In this document: piece after piece, positions 40,270 through 53,300 of the stretch
How positions within the stretch are numbered: position 1 is the first letter of the stretch
Layout: each line of letters opens with the position of its first letter
Made by a program: the position numbers and the translations under genes
The notes under the pieces: generated by a model
The model's input: only the letters and a program-made list of their open reading frames with translations
Told to the model about the DNA's origin: nothing
Databases searched by the model: none
NCBI RefSeq assembly: GCF_016859285.1
Contig: NC_053401.1
Coordinates: 1,725,969 to 1,789,968 of the forward strand
DNA length: 64,000 nt
Direction of reading: 5' to 3'
Source of the DNA: Xiphias gladius
Lineage: Eukaryota; Chordata; Actinopteri; Istiophoriformes; Xiphiidae

Positions 40270-41560
40270 CGTGACTTCATTTTCTTTATACTTTACCTTT
40301 TTTTACCTCTTGTCATCATATCATGTCTTCCTTTCCTTTTCTTTCCTCATCATTTGCTTCCTTTGCTTACCTTTCCTTCCCTCTTCCTGTTTCTTCTCTT
40401 CATGTCCTTCACTTCTCTCTTTACTTCCTTTTTTTTCTCCACTCTTCACTTGCCTCCTCTGCTTTAATCATTTCCATTTCCTTCTCTCACCTCTTCCTTT
40501 CCTCTGTTTTTCTTGCCTGCTCGCTTCCTTTCCTCTCCCTCTTTTATCTCTCCTCCAATTTCCTTTACTCCTCATCATTTGCTTTCCTCGTGTCCTCATT
40601 TGTCTCCTTGTCTTTCCATACCTATCCTTGCTTCCTCTCCTCTTTTTATTTTCTTTCCTTTTATTCTCTCCTCTCGTACTTTCCTTACCTTCCTTTCGTA
40701 GTTTCCTCCAGTCCTTTCCTGTCTGGTCTACTTTCTTCCTTTCCTGTATTCATCTCTTCCACTCATCATTGCCTTCCCTCCTCTCCTTATTTGCTTCCTT
40801 TCCCTACCTTTCTGTGCCTTAATTTGTCCTTTCTGTTTTCTTCCCTTTTTCCTTTCTTCCTTTCTTTCCTCCTTACTTCCTTTCCTTCTCCCTTTTTCCT
40901 TTCTTCCCCCCTTTCTCTCTTCTTTTCCTTTTTTCTCCGGTTATTCCCTTTCCCCAGCTCCTTGTTTGCCTTCTTTCCTTTCCTTGCTTCTTTTTTTGTC
41001 CCCCTTTCCTTTCGTTTCCTTCCTCTCTTCTTCTCTCTTTCCAGTCATCTCTTCATTTTTCCTCTAAGCAATTCCTTCCTCAGTCCCTAATTTGCCTACT
41101 TTCTTTTCCTTTCCTTTCACCTCTTCATTTGCTTCCTTTCCTTTCCTCCTGTCTTTCCTTTCCTAGTCTCCTCACTTCCTTTCCTCTCTTACATCCTTCC
41201 TTCACTATTCCTCCCTTTCTTCTCCTCTTTCTTTACATTCATGTATTCTCACCTTTATTCATCTCCTCTCTTCATTTCTTTTCGTGTCCTGTCCTCTCCT
41301 TTATTTCGTCCCTTTCCTCTCTTTTCCTTTCCTTTCCCTTTTTCGTCCTCTCTTCTCCTCTATCATTTCTTTCTCTTTTCCTTCCTTTTCTTCCCCCTCT
41401 CAATTCCTTGCTTTTACCCTTTATTTGTCTCATCCTCTCTTCCTTTCCCTTCTTCTCCTGTCCTCTTTTCTTCCTGTCTTTCCTTTTCTTTTCCTTTTCT
41501 CCCTTTTTCTCTCTCTCTTGTCTTTTTATTTCCTGTTTCTGTTTCTTCCAGCATCACTTT
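40270..41560 (+). repeat. 1.3-kb polypyrimidine tract
   Basis: The plus strand is overwhelmingly C and T in TTCC/CTTT words with few purines and no fixed unit. It creates long open frames rich in Ser, Phe, Leu and Pro that are not genes. Such tracts can form triplex DNA (H-DNA). It follows the candidate exon 40042-40077. Confidence 0.9.
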
Positions 41561-42733
41561 ACCGTCCTCTGTGTGTTTGTTATGTAAGAACAGCAGAGAG
41601 TGTGTAGGCCGTAATCTCAGACCGTCTATCTAAAGAGATGATCTGCTCAAAAAAAAAAAAAAAACTAAAACGCTTCAAACATCACGTGGTTGTCATGGCA
41701 ACACATTGATCCTCGTCTCTAGTGACTTTACCTCAGAGTTGACGGTCAGAGGTTAAACTGCTGCATCAGCAACAGCTAGCAGTGGGATTTTGAAATGTAG
41801 TTGAGGGACAGGTTTACATTTTTCTGTGTTAAAACCCCGGTCACGTGTCAACATAGAAACAGATTTGTCTCGCCCTAATCATTCCTCCTGTTCATACTGG
41901 ACAAAATCCACATTCCTCTTTTAGTGAAAACATTTAATCAAAAGTTTGTCCGACGATAACACGAACCTTCACCTAGACAAATTAAGTGGATGTCCTTTTA
42001 GTATGAAATTCCCTCTTGTGTTTCCTTGGGCCATGTGTCCTTGTTGAGCTGCTTGTTGAATTTTTACTAAAAAATACTACTACAGAGTTTTTCAAGAAAG
42101 AAAATGTTTTTGACATTTTGACACCAGAACATTGTGAAAGACAATTAGTTTGAGGAATATCAGGGAGTTGAGCACTCAATTAAGTGAAATGAGTGAATTA
42201 GGTATTCAAGGATTAAATGCAGTCGGCCTAATTTCACCATAATCAGATGCCTGATGCTATTATTAGATGAATAAGAATCTAAACATCTTAAGTTCCTGAA
42301 ACTTTTGCACAGACCTGTAGCTTGTACGACATATTGTCCAACAGCGTCGGGAATCAAAAGTGTTGATAAATGATCCAAGCAGCCTCACTCCAGTCGCTCC
42401 TGGAAGACATTAATAGTGTTGCACTCAGTTGTTGACATGAAAAGTGACAGGAATTGTTGTGTAAAAAAATTAAAAAGGGACCTGTGAGAGAAAAGTAAAA
42501 TCCTTGTTTCTTTCCTCATCTCCGCACAGCTGACCAATCGCGCTGCAAAGTGGGTGTGAATGTCGGATTGTCGGTTTCAGAAAGTTGCAGAAATGGTCGG
42601 ACACAGCCCAGATCTTGGACAGGTGCGGGGGTAGGGGGTTTCCGAAGCTTCCTGATACGCAGTTTGGATGGAGTATACTGGCCCTTTAAATGAAATTTTT
42701 GATTGACCTGTCCTAAGCATCACCCCTTTCCTT

Positions 42734-43824
42734 CAATGCTCTAACCTTGGCCATCTTTACGCTCTCACCTTGGCCATCTCTACCCTCTAACCTTGGCCAT
42801 CTTTACTCCCTAACCATGGCCATCTTTATGCTCTAAACTTGGCCATCTTTACGCTCTCACCTTGGCCATCTTTACGCTCTCACCATGGCCATCTTTACAC
42901 TCTCATCTTGGCCATCTCTACACTCTCACCTTGGCCATCATTACTCCCTAAACTTGGCCATCTTTACGATCACCTTGGCCATCTGTATTCCCTAAACTTG
43001 GCCATCTTTACACTCTAACCATGGCCATCTCTACGCTCTCAGCTTGGCCATCCTTATGCTCTCACCTTGGCAATTTCTACACTCTCACATTGGCCATCTT
43101 TACTCCCTAAACTTGAACATCTTTACATTCTCACCTTGGCCATCTCTACGCCCTCACCTTGGCCATCTCTACACTCTCACCGTGGCCATCTTTACGCTCT
43201 CACCATGGCCATCTTTACACTCTCATCTTGGCCATCTCTACACTCTCACCTTGGCCATCATTACTCCCTAAACTTGGCCATCTTTACGATCTCACCATGG
43301 CCATTTCTACACTCTCACCTTGGCCATCTGTATTCCCTAAACTTGGCCATCTTTACACTCTAACCATGGCCATCTCTACACTCTCACCTTGGCCATCCTT
43401 ATGCTCTCACCTTGGCAATTTCTACACTCTCACATTGGCCATCTTTACTCCCTAAACTTGAACATCTTTACATTCTCACCTTGGCCATCTCTACGCCCTC
43501 ACCTTGGCCATCTCTACACTCTCACCTTGGCCATCTTAACGCTCTAAACTTGGCCATCTTTACTCCTTAACCATGGCCATCTTTACACTCTCACCTTGGC
43601 CATCTCTACGCCCTCACCTTGGCCATCTCTACACTCTCACCGTGGCCATCTTTACGCTCTCACCATGGCCATCTTTCTGCTCTCACCTTGGCCATCTCTA
43701 CACTCTCACCTTGGCCATATTTACGCCCTCACCTTGGCCATCTTTACGTTCTGACCTTGGCCATCTGTAAGCTCTAACTTTGGTAAATTATTCGCCCTAA
43801 CTTTCACCATCTTTCTGCTCTAAA
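42734..43824 (+). repeat. 23-bp minisatellite with higher-order periodicity
   Basis: About 47 tandem units of the type TTGGCCATCTTTACGCTC plus TCACC, with variants (CCATGG, CTAAAC). A block of about 14-15 units is duplicated: 43046-43187 recurs at 43391-43532, an offset of 345 bp (15 x 23), and another block recurs at 460 bp (20 x 23). Three units make 23 codons, so spurious ORFs repeat a 23-residue pattern. Confidence 0.97.
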
Positions 43825-44776
43825 GGCCCACCGACACCTTGATGATTTGCTTGATGGGGTGAAGTAAATCTGTCCACATCTTTCACGCTGAGTTGAATTT
43901 TGGTGAACTCTTGATACATGAATGATACGTTTGGCCCATAGCACATCATCTTGACAGTGCTAACCACTGAGGGAATGGAGAGTCAGAGAATACGGTTTTA
44001 TTTAACCTTCTCTATTGGTGTATAAAATTCTCAATTGTGGAGGTATTTTTTTTAAATGAGAAAAGAGTTGAGTCTCTTGAGTAAACTTTGAGACCTTATT
44101 TTAGTGGCTGTCTTTGAGAGTATCAGAAAATTGAAAAATCTGAATCAGTTTGAACTCAAGGCTTTGAACCACAGTAAACTCATAACGTTTCCCATTTTCT
44201 ACAGTTACTGTGACTAAAAACGCGTGTGCATCAAACCCTGCCTCCTGGTAGCTGTCATCAGTCTGTCCAGATCATCATATTTTTATAGTATGTGTTACCA
44301 GAGACAAAAACAAGCACATTTGAAATCAGTGGCTAGAAATGCTAACCATGAGTCAAGGAAACAAACACCGTCCGTTCAGCTCCCTGGTCCAGAACATGAT
44401 ACTGTATCTCAACACCTGCTGGTCATATATCAATATAAGTTGCTCTAGTTTCAACATCTGACCAAAATTATTACACATGTGGAAACCTAAACGTAATTTT
44501 ACTGAATGAGGGATTTTAAAGGACGCACATTTGATAGGAGGATTCTATAAAATGCTATCCAACTCCAACACTAATCATCAGTATGTTGTTCATTTCATCC
44601 AACACTTTGTTTGTTGGCTGTAATGAACATTTCAGCCTCTAGGAGGTGCTTATGGGGCTTTAGGATTTTTTTGTTCTTGTTCAAATACGAAGAGAAGAAA
44701 ACTGAACTGATTTCACCTCTTTTTTTTTTTAATTATGTTTTTTGGTTCCCAGTGATGTGAGAAACTTGACAAGATA

Positions 44777-44778
<2 letters not shown>

Positions 44779-44844
<66 letters not shown>
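44779..44844. repeat. (GT)n microsatellite
   Basis: About 33 uninterrupted GT units in the presumed shank 5' intron. Confidence 0.97.
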
Positions 44845-44845
<1 letters not shown>

Positions 44846-46534
44846 AGAAAGGGAGAAAATACAGTGTGTTATGAGCTTCTGCCATTAGTTACCATGGTAA
44901 TGGCCAAGGGAGCTACATTTCCAGGACACAGACATTCTCACACACCATGTTCACACCTACTGTAACGATGAAATGCATCTTTGGTGATCTGACCACAACT
45001 GTACAGCTGAAATGTACCGAGGGTCGTATCAGGGTCTTTAGATTTGGAGCGACGCGTGAGAAGAAGTGGAGTGTGAGCGTGGATACGTGATGAATGCAAA
45101 TGCAGTCAGATACTTTCTCAACTTCACTGCATGATAGAAAGCGTTGGAAAAACTCAAAAAATTAGACTTAAAGGATCACTGTAACACCAAAATTAGACCC
45201 CGTTTATAGCTGGTATTAACATGCGATTTGGATCTGGATATCTGAAAAAGTAAAAATACGTTTATGCAGGTGCAGGATAAATGTAATAGAGTTAAGCCAA
45301 CGTATAAACTCTGGATGGAAGTACAGTACCTTGAAACTGGAGTTACTGAAGGCAGGGCCAGCTGAAAATACCATCACTCATAATTTCTCCATATAATAAC
45401 ACGGTGTTGCAGAGAGATAGTGGTTCACAGGCCGTCCTGTTCATATCCATTTCAGCTCGAAGTCACAATTAGAAGACTGTTGCAAATTGAGAATAAATAA
45501 ACATTTTTTGTAGTTTTGGTCTAACCGTTTGACTCATTGGGAGTTTAACTTTATATCACAGTACCTGGAAAACTTGAGCAAATATGGTAAGGCTGCCACT
45601 GATGTTTATTTTAATTATCGATAATTAATCTTACAATTATTTTATCTATTTATCAATTAAATGTTTGGGAAAAAATGAAGAAAAAAGTCCAGGATTTGCC
45701 AGAGCGTAGTCTTCAGATGTCCTGTTTAGCCTGATGAATAGATTAAAATTCAAAGTTACTGAATGACATTAAACAGAAAAAAGCTGAACAACGATATGTT
45801 TGGTATTGATTTAAACAATTGATCAAATCAATTAATCCTTTCAGCTTTAAAACAGTGCAGTATATAGAAACTGAAACAATGATGTGATAATTATGGCGTG
45901 TGTGTGTGTGTTAATGTGTGTGTGTTATCAGTGCCGTCCAGCTTCTCAGTTCTTTCCTGCCAAACATCCGTTTCCTTGGCAACCCAGACCGGAAACAGGA
46001 AGTGTGAGTGACGGGAAGTGCTCCTAATCTTTGTCAAGTCTTTGAATTGTTTTGAACATGTCCTCCTGCTGTCTGTGTTGCCATGGAAACATAGTGGTTC
46101 CACACACAAACACACACACACACACTCCAGCTGGCTAGCATGCTTTTAGCTATTAGCAGGCTACCAGCTGGTTATCAGTATGCTACAGGCTGACTAGCGT
46201 AGTGAACTAACAGCAGATGCAAAGGTCAATAGCTGGTTACTAATACAAAGTCATTCACAGCTCCCCATCATAATAATAATATTAATAATAATAATACACA
46301 CACAGTAATTTTGTCTGTAATAAGCAGTGAATTGAGATTTTGGATAGTGCTAATCAGCGTCATTTTGCGTCATTACCCACAGGTGTAGTGCCTGATTTCT
46401 TCATCTGTAAATAATGAAGCACTGTGGCATTGTAAGTAGACGACGGTGTTCAGTCCATTGGGGGAATTTTTGAGGGCACTCAGAACTCACTCAAAAAATG
46501 GCGTAAAGTGAATAGAATAGTAAAAACAGGTGCA

Positions 46535-46965
46535 GGGGGTGTCCAGGGTGTCCAAGGTCCGTACCTGGACACCCCCAAGTGGAAGGCACCCAGGAAGCAT
46601 CCTGATCAGATGCCCCGAGCCACCTCAGGAGCATCGACTCCACTCCGGGCTCTACTCCGGATGTCTGAGCTTCTTACCCTATCTTGAGGCGGAGCCCAGC
46701 CATCTTACAGAGGAAACTCATTTCGTCCGCTTGTAACCGTGATCTCATTCTTTTGGTCACTACCCAAAGCTCATGACCATAGGTGAGGGTCGGAACGTGG
46801 ATCAACTGGTAAATTGAAACCTTTGCCTTCCGGCTCAGCGCCCTCTTCACCACAACGGTCCGGTCCGACGCCCGATTCACAGCTGGTGTTGCACCGATCC
46901 ACCTGTCAATCTCGCGCTTCATTTTACCCGAGATACTTGAACTCCTTCAGTTTAGGCAACATCTC
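46535..46965 (-). pseudogene. Truncated LINE (non-LTR retrotransposon) reverse-transcriptase fragment
   Basis: On the minus strand, 46922-46674 reads without a stop: the residues DRWIGATPAVNRASDR, VVVKRALSRKAKVSIYQLI, VPTLTYGHELWVVTKRMRSR and MSFLCKMAGL are typical of the C-terminal part of fish non-LTR reverse transcriptases (LTYGHELWV). Flanking sequence (ACTTGAACTCC at the right side, GGAGTCGATGCTCC-like on the left) also fits. The polymerase domain and element ends are absent, so it is a dead fragment. The clade (Rex or RTE type) is uncertain. Confidence 0.75.
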
Positions 46966-47189
46966 AATTTAAGACTTTAAGAAGTCTTTGAATGTAATTT
47001 AGAGAAGTCTATTGTGTGCTGCACATGCACGCAGGTATTCATAGGTAGGCAGGGCTAGCCTGGATACCTGCGTGCGCATGGCAGCTTACGTGCATGTTCG
47101 TATTAAAAAAAACAACCAACAGATCTAGAATAGTCAGTAGTTAAATCTGAAACTTGTGTGGAAGTAATAGACAGGTTTCCCATTGACAA

Positions 47190-47785
47190 ACAATGGAGGA
47201 TGTGAGCGCAGCAGTGGGGTCAAAAACACGTTTCCGCGGCTTATATGCGAACATCTTCACTATTTAGAAATAAAGCAGCTGTAAACCTGTGAAATTACTG
47301 TTATAACACACATTTTTGTATTGAAGGATGCAAGGATTTTTATTTTAACCACACACCTCCTTTGACAGACACCTGACAACTCTGGTGAACTAACATGAAA
47401 CATATTCCAGTGGCAGCCTATAGCAGTGATAACGTTAAACCAGGCTACACACAAAGTTAGCTCCACAGGCAGAGAGGAATGACCTGTGTGTGTCCAAAAA
47501 TATCACGTTAACATGAAAACACTAACGTTGTCCTGCTGTTTCCTCTGAACAGACCAGACACTGGACGTCTGCCGGATGAGCTACAAACATATTAGAGATT
47601 AGAGATGACTGCGGTGTAAACAGGCAGAGCTTCACTCCTGACAAACTGTCAATACAGGGTTTAATCAGCGTTATTGATCGGGACACACAGTATCGTGAAA
47701 ACAGACTCTGTGCGCCTGTTTGATTTGTTTCTCTGGAAAATTATGGGCATAACAACCATCACTCTGCTCCCGTATCAGCTGCCTC
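47190..47785. repeat. Dispersed repeat E2, copy 2
   Basis: Second copy of the sequence at 30745-31257, same orientation, with ACAAACAATGGAGGATG at its start and AATTATGGGCATAACAACCA then TATCAGCTG at its end. It has a short internal insertion relative to copy 1 (after GGACGTCTGCCGG). Confidence 0.75.
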
Positions 47786-48689
47786 CGAGTCCCCAAACTG
47801 AAACTCTAAACTCAGTCAAACGTGGAGCCTCAGCAATGTTCATTAAACAGCCTTCAACACACAGTAACAGCGAGAGCTGTCTGACATGAAATCTGGAGTT
47901 TATTCCTGCAGCTTCAATGTAAAACATCCACAGCTTCATCAGATCCAGACCAGATCCCTGGAGCTAACAGCTGATTCTGCTCTGAGCCAACGGGCAGGTT
48001 TCCTTCTTCCACTCATTATTTTTGTGAATTGTGTAGTTTTAGGCACAAAAACAACTTTTCATGTTGATCCCCTAAAAAGCTCTTAGTCATTTTGGGTCAT
48101 TTGCTGCCTCCAGCACTGCTGACGTTGCTCAGACGCCATCTATATCACAGCAGGATAAACAGTATGATCCACATGATCGAGGCTTTTTAAACCTGCAACA
48201 AGCTCAGCTGCTCCTGACTCATCAAAACTGCTAAACTGAAAAGAAAAAACTAGTCTGAAATATACAGGCTTAAGACCTGCAGGCTGATCACCACTGATTG
48301 TGTGGCGTTTTCTTCAACATGTTACCGATTCTGCGTCATGTTTCAGATACTGCAGATGTCCTGTCTGTCCTCGGGATCAGCAGCTGTCGGTACTTTATCC
48401 ACAGGTTGCCAGTGGGTTAGTTTCTGCTCAGTACATAAGAGGACACAGAGATTCAGTTTCAACAAAATTAAAAATTGACACGTAGGCTACAAAGTTGGTT
48501 TCACAGCCGTGACCTTTCAGAGAACAGAAGCTTGAGAGCCCAAAATGGCGGAAGCTATCACATTATCTGTGTCGCGCCATCCAGTTTTATACAAAGCTGC
48601 TCCGCCGGTGTTTAAACAGTCTCTCGAAAGAAGTGTTTGTAGTGTTTGGCAGTTAAATGTTATTTAATGAAATGTTATTAACCAGCCTA

Positions 48690-49020
48690 ACCAGACACGA
48701 TGTGTGTATTTACATTTAACCAAATACCACCATCTTTCCCGAACCTTAGCCAAAAAACTCTGTTGCCTAAACCACTGACGGGACTCCGGATGTGAACCTG
48801 GTCTCTGGTGTAACAGTCCTGCGCTTTGCATGACTGCCATCCACCCCGACCACGTTCCGGTGACTCTGCTGTCGGCTTCATTAATTTGCGAAAGACAAAA
48901 TAAAATAAAAGTTGCCTCTGAACATATTCCAGCCAGCGATTTGATGATGTTCATGATATAACAGGGAAAACATTTTAGTTGTATAAGAACGAATCTCTAG
49001 GAGACAGGGTTGTATTAACA
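48690..49020. repeat. Dispersed repeat sharing words with 27317-27530, copy 2
   Basis: See copy 1. Includes CATCTTTCCCGAACCTTAGC, GACGGGACTCCGGATGTGAA and TCTAGGAGACAGGGTTG. A further TCCTAGAAGACAGGGTTG word is at about 54615. The family is unclassified. Confidence 0.6.
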
Positions 49021-49812
49021 GATCTGCTGGATCTTGCGTTCGGAGGTGCAGTCCTAGAGAAGCAAGACCAAACAGAGGCATTAATCGCATCATTTACTCT
49101 GCCGATAACCCAAATTTCCCGAATAAGAACGGAGATGCACGTCTTCAGGAACAAGAGTTTAGAATCCGTCCCTTACTACACGGCTGACACCAGAGATGCT
49201 TTGTGTGTCTGTAGTTTAGGAATCAGTTCGTCTGCGATAACACCCGTCAACCTCACCTGGTCGGGAGTGGGTCTAAACGTATGCACGTTCTCGAGTGGAG
49301 AAGAAGTTGATAAATCAGATTCTGTGCGTAGAGATGAGTGCACGCGAGGTTCAAGCACAAAACGGTGCATATGCTTGGTATATAAATGAGGCCCCTGGTC
49401 TGCTGCATGGACTCTCACCACCAATCCGCCATCTTTTATACTCATCTGAGAATAGAAACAGAAAGATAAATCAATATGTAAAACTTTACATAATACTAGC
49501 AGCTCAGCGGCAGTGACAAACAAGGTTTACCGCTCTTTCAGTTGCCATGCAAACCGATACGACAGCTTGTTATTGTGTAACAAACTGAACCTGAAATGGC
49601 CTCCACAAAATGTAACTGTCTGACCCAGTATAAAGTAAAAGACGGCACACTCCGTCGTCTCTGAATACCCCCCACTCTTCTTCTCCTCTGACATGTTTTT
49701 TTCCTTCTTCTCCCCCTCCTCCCTCCTTCATATCCTGGCGTACCTCTACTTTACCTCCCACCCACCTCCTCCCCATCTTCCTCTTCCTCCCTCTTTTCCT
49801 CCCTCTCTACAG

Positions 49813-50308
49813 GATGGGCAGGGCAGCTCCCAGAATACAATCTGAAGCCCTGAGACCTCTCACTCTACTGCAGGATTACTACAAAACAACACCACATAAA
49901 CTGCTTTACTGTTCAAAGTAAAAGTACTTCAACTACTCCGGAGTCTGCTCATTCTACAAGAGGAACTACAACATCTACAGAAACTAATTCATCTACTGAA
50001 GAAAGTACTCCTTGCTACTACTGTAACCACTAAATCAACCGCGGGATTACAACAGTCCACCACAAACTCTTTCAAGATCCGCCCTGCTGAGGTCAAAGCA
50101 ATCAGAACCCAACCAGAGACACAAGAACCTGGCACCTCAAGCTGGAGAAGAACCAGAAACCAGAAGCCAGAACCAGGCCAAAGCCAGCACCCGACCAGTA
50201 AGCCAGTAAAAGTCTGGAGAGGACCAAACAAGGCCAAGACACACCAGAAGAGACCAGTAGAAATCAGTAAAGGCCATTGGAAAAGTTTGATGGGACTGCT
50301 GACGATAG
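49813..50308 (+). other. shank3: Candidate 496-nt 5' untranslated exon of the shank gene
   Basis: It is preceded by a long pyrimidine tract ending CCCTCTCTACAG and followed by GATAG|GTAAGT, both near-consensus. It is A/C-rich with repeated CCAGAA/CCAGTA words (exonic-enhancer-like) and many stops, so it does not read as protein. Its last ATG (50290-50292, MGLLTI) would, if joined to 59971, run 10 codons and stop just inside the main ORF. The assignment to shank rests on strand and position alone. Confidence 0.45.
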
Positions 50309-53300
50309 GTAAGTGCGATGGCGTGACTGCAGTGTGTCTTATCTGCTACTGGAAATGTTATGGTTTGCCTCACTGGAATTAAACTGGGTCAGTCATAGAA
50401 CCAGTCGCTTCGGAACAAATTGGTTTAGGACTTAATCATTTACAACAAGTTAAAAATTAAATAGTATGCAACAGGATGATAGCAGTGTTAGAATTGTATA
50501 GATAGAGTTGTTCATGTTCACCTTGTCACGTGTGTGTTGATTTCTTTTGGGACATTTTGACACCTGAAGTGCTCTGGATGCCCAGAGAGCTGGAGAAATA
50601 AATGTGGCAGGATGAAATGCCTCAAGGCAGAAAATTACTTAGACTTTTTTTTATTAAACATAAACATGAATAGTAAGAGATAACAGAAACTTAATGAGCA
50701 AGTCTTTGAGACTCTTCTTAAAATTAAAATATAATTTACTAACTTGATGAGGGCACAGGACAAAGTTGCACCACTTTGGTCTAAGCTTGTACCTCTTTGA
50801 TGTTGGTAATCAGGATATTAATAAAACCATTTTAATTTGTTTTTGCACATTTCAGCTTCATCAATTCTCAATATATGAGCATTACACATCAGATAAATAA
50901 ATTGTGATAACTTGAGAAATAATGAAGCACAGACGTACAAATGAATGAGGCCACGTTGACTCAACAGGCCTGTGCTGAAAATTTTTATATTGAATTTCTC
51001 AAAAGCTTTTCAAGCACAAATTTAAATTTTGTGAGCACAAACAAATTAAAATAGTTTTATTCATATCCTGGTCACGTGGGATGCCAACATCACGGAGTTG
51101 CAATGTTTGCGAGGTTTGGTCGTATTCCCTATAGACGTCAGTAATTCGGTGCACTGTCGTTTAATTCCATTAAATCTGTTTAATTAGACGCCCAACCTGA
51201 GTAGTTAATGCCCCTCCCCTAGACTGGGAGTATTAAATTACGTGCTGATGAGACCTGAATTATTTTGAGTAATATGACTTTCAAAGTTTTCATTTTTTCT
51301 TTTTTCCAAATAATCATACTGTGAGCTCATCCACCTTAATGTTCATGGTCTAATTTAGGACTGCTGATTCCTCCACCTCTTCCTTTAGGCCTTCACTGTG
51401 TTCCAGGGATATTTAAGGTTTATGAAGTCTTTTTATATCTCAGTCTTTCAACAGCACAAATGACTCCTCGCTGGCTGGCATACACACCACAACACAGAAA
51501 CCTTGATTCATGTCAGCTGGTTTGAAGAAGTGAATTAGCTCTCCTGCCTCCATTAAATAGCTCTTACATCCTGTCCTCACGGGTTGCACGGTGAAAGCAT
51601 CTCGTCAGCAGCTCAACACCAGCAGCTGAAGTACTACGTCAGTGTCTGCGCTAGTTGATTTGAAATTTGGTATCGACACTTGTGACACCCAGCGGATGAA
51701 TCTAAATGACTCCTGGGAACCCCCTGAATTTTCATGTTACGCCATAGCGCGGCCAAAATGTCCTTGTCCACTTTGAGAGTGTCCTCAGCGGAAAAAAATT
51801 ACAGCACTTGTCGTCTCATCAAATCCCTAAAAATGACATATGTTTACCTGAAAATGCCGTCTTGTGGCCACGAGAATTAGGACTTCAGAGGTGAAAATGG
51901 AGTGGATGGTTCGGTCAGCAAAGCTTGTGACTTTCGTCCAACAATCAGTGTTGTTTCCTTTTAGCCATGACCACAGTTGTTCCCGAGCCTTAACCTAGTG
52001 GTTTTTATAATGAAATTCATAAGCTTTATCCAACTAATTTTTGTGCCCAAATGTAACGAAACTGTTCATTCTCGCAGGACCAGATCGGAAAACGCAGACG
52101 TAGGTCAACACTGAAGGTTTATTCTTAACCTTGGAAACAGCATGTATTTGCTGTTTGGCTGATTGGTCGTTTAGCCACATTTACAGCGCATTCACGCTTC
52201 TGTCTGGCTGCTGATTGGTCAACTGGACGTGTTGCTACCCTCCTCTACCCACTGAACATGCTCAGTCTAGGTATACCATCCAATATCGGCGATTCTCCTC
52301 AAGGGAGAGGAAAACAAGTCGCCCCAAAAGTCGCTAGATTTGTTGCCAGTCGCTTTATTGGAAAAATGTCACTAAAGGGGTCTTAAAAAGTTACCTCATC
52401 TAGCGAGAAAATTGCTAGATTTAAATTGGCAACACTGTTTGCTCTTTAAACGCTGCCAAAATTTGTTGAAAAGTTAAAGTTTAGAAGTCTATATTACTTA
52501 TAACTGCTGTTCCGATATATATCAGGTTCCACAGGGTCTTATATTTAAAACCATATGGAGGCGTCTAAAAAGTGAAATCTTTGTTTACGAGTGAGACGCC
52601 ACAGCAGTAATTGTTTACTTCTGTCTACAGCAGCAACCAGACTAAATGATTTTAGGCCAGATTTATGTTCATGACGTGGAAAAGCACCGAAGGCAAAACT
52701 GTCAACAGGCAATAAGCACACCATTTGTTATATCAAGACTCCACAACATAAACGGCTTCAGTTGTTGGAAATAAACCCTTTAAAATACACCATCCCAGCC
52801 CGACGCTTTGGCTTTGGTGTTATTCAGATTACATTCAAGGGCTTTCAACGGGTCTTTTATAGGCTTAAATATTTTGTTATCAAGAGATTTTTTTTGGCAT
52901 CAGATATTTGAATTTTAACTAATTAAAACCGAATCATTAATCTGATTTAAAGCTAAAACTACTTCCCATAGTCAGTCCCTCAGAGCCATGTGGGCGATTG
53001 TCTTCTGAATTGGTGAAACCAGAGCGTTTTGAATTTGAGTCTTATTTCCAGATAAACATAGCGGCAGTATTGTACAGGCTGTGTGGGAGGACAACGGCTC
53101 TGCTCAGGACAAAAACAGGAAATGATTGAAATGGTGACCCCGAGTTATTTCAGGACGAAGCCTCCTCCTGCTCTAATCGAACAGGAATTTTACCTTTCCG
53201 CAAGACAATGATCTCAAGCCAAAATCGGACCAGCACTGAACAGGCTGGATCAGATCAATCCTGAAGGAAACCTGAGGACCGACCCGAGGAGACGTTACAT

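Larger units (their letters stand above)
40078..49812 (+). other. Presumed shank 5' intron, repeat-rich
   Basis: No protein gene is seen on either strand. The intron holds the polypyrimidine tract, the 23-bp minisatellite, (GT)n at 44779-44844, an ATTAATCGAT-type repeat (about 45590-45852), a LINE fragment, repeat E2 copy 2, the 48690-49020 repeat, and an unclassified repeat-like segment up to about 49400 ending TATAAATGAGGCCCCTGG, a word common in fish repeats. Confidence 0.5.

Noticed and set aside
40136..41633. Long open frames (up to 255 aa) rich in Ser, Phe, Leu and Pro
   Set aside because: They are the translation of a polypyrimidine tract in all three plus frames, with no domain and no codon bias.
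43044..43770. Repeated-peptide ORFs (MAISTLSPWPSL type)
   Set aside because: They follow from a 23-bp tandem repeat lacking stops in every plus frame; there is no start context, and unit variation does not favour one frame.
46674..46922. Host protein gene on the minus strand
   Set aside because: The residues are those of a non-LTR reverse transcriptase C-terminus, without start, polymerase domain or introns.
48979..49389. 136-aa plus-strand ORF
   Set aside because: It overlaps dispersed-repeat words (TCTAGGAGACAGGGTTG, ATAAATGAGGCCCCTGG) and shows no protein-family features.
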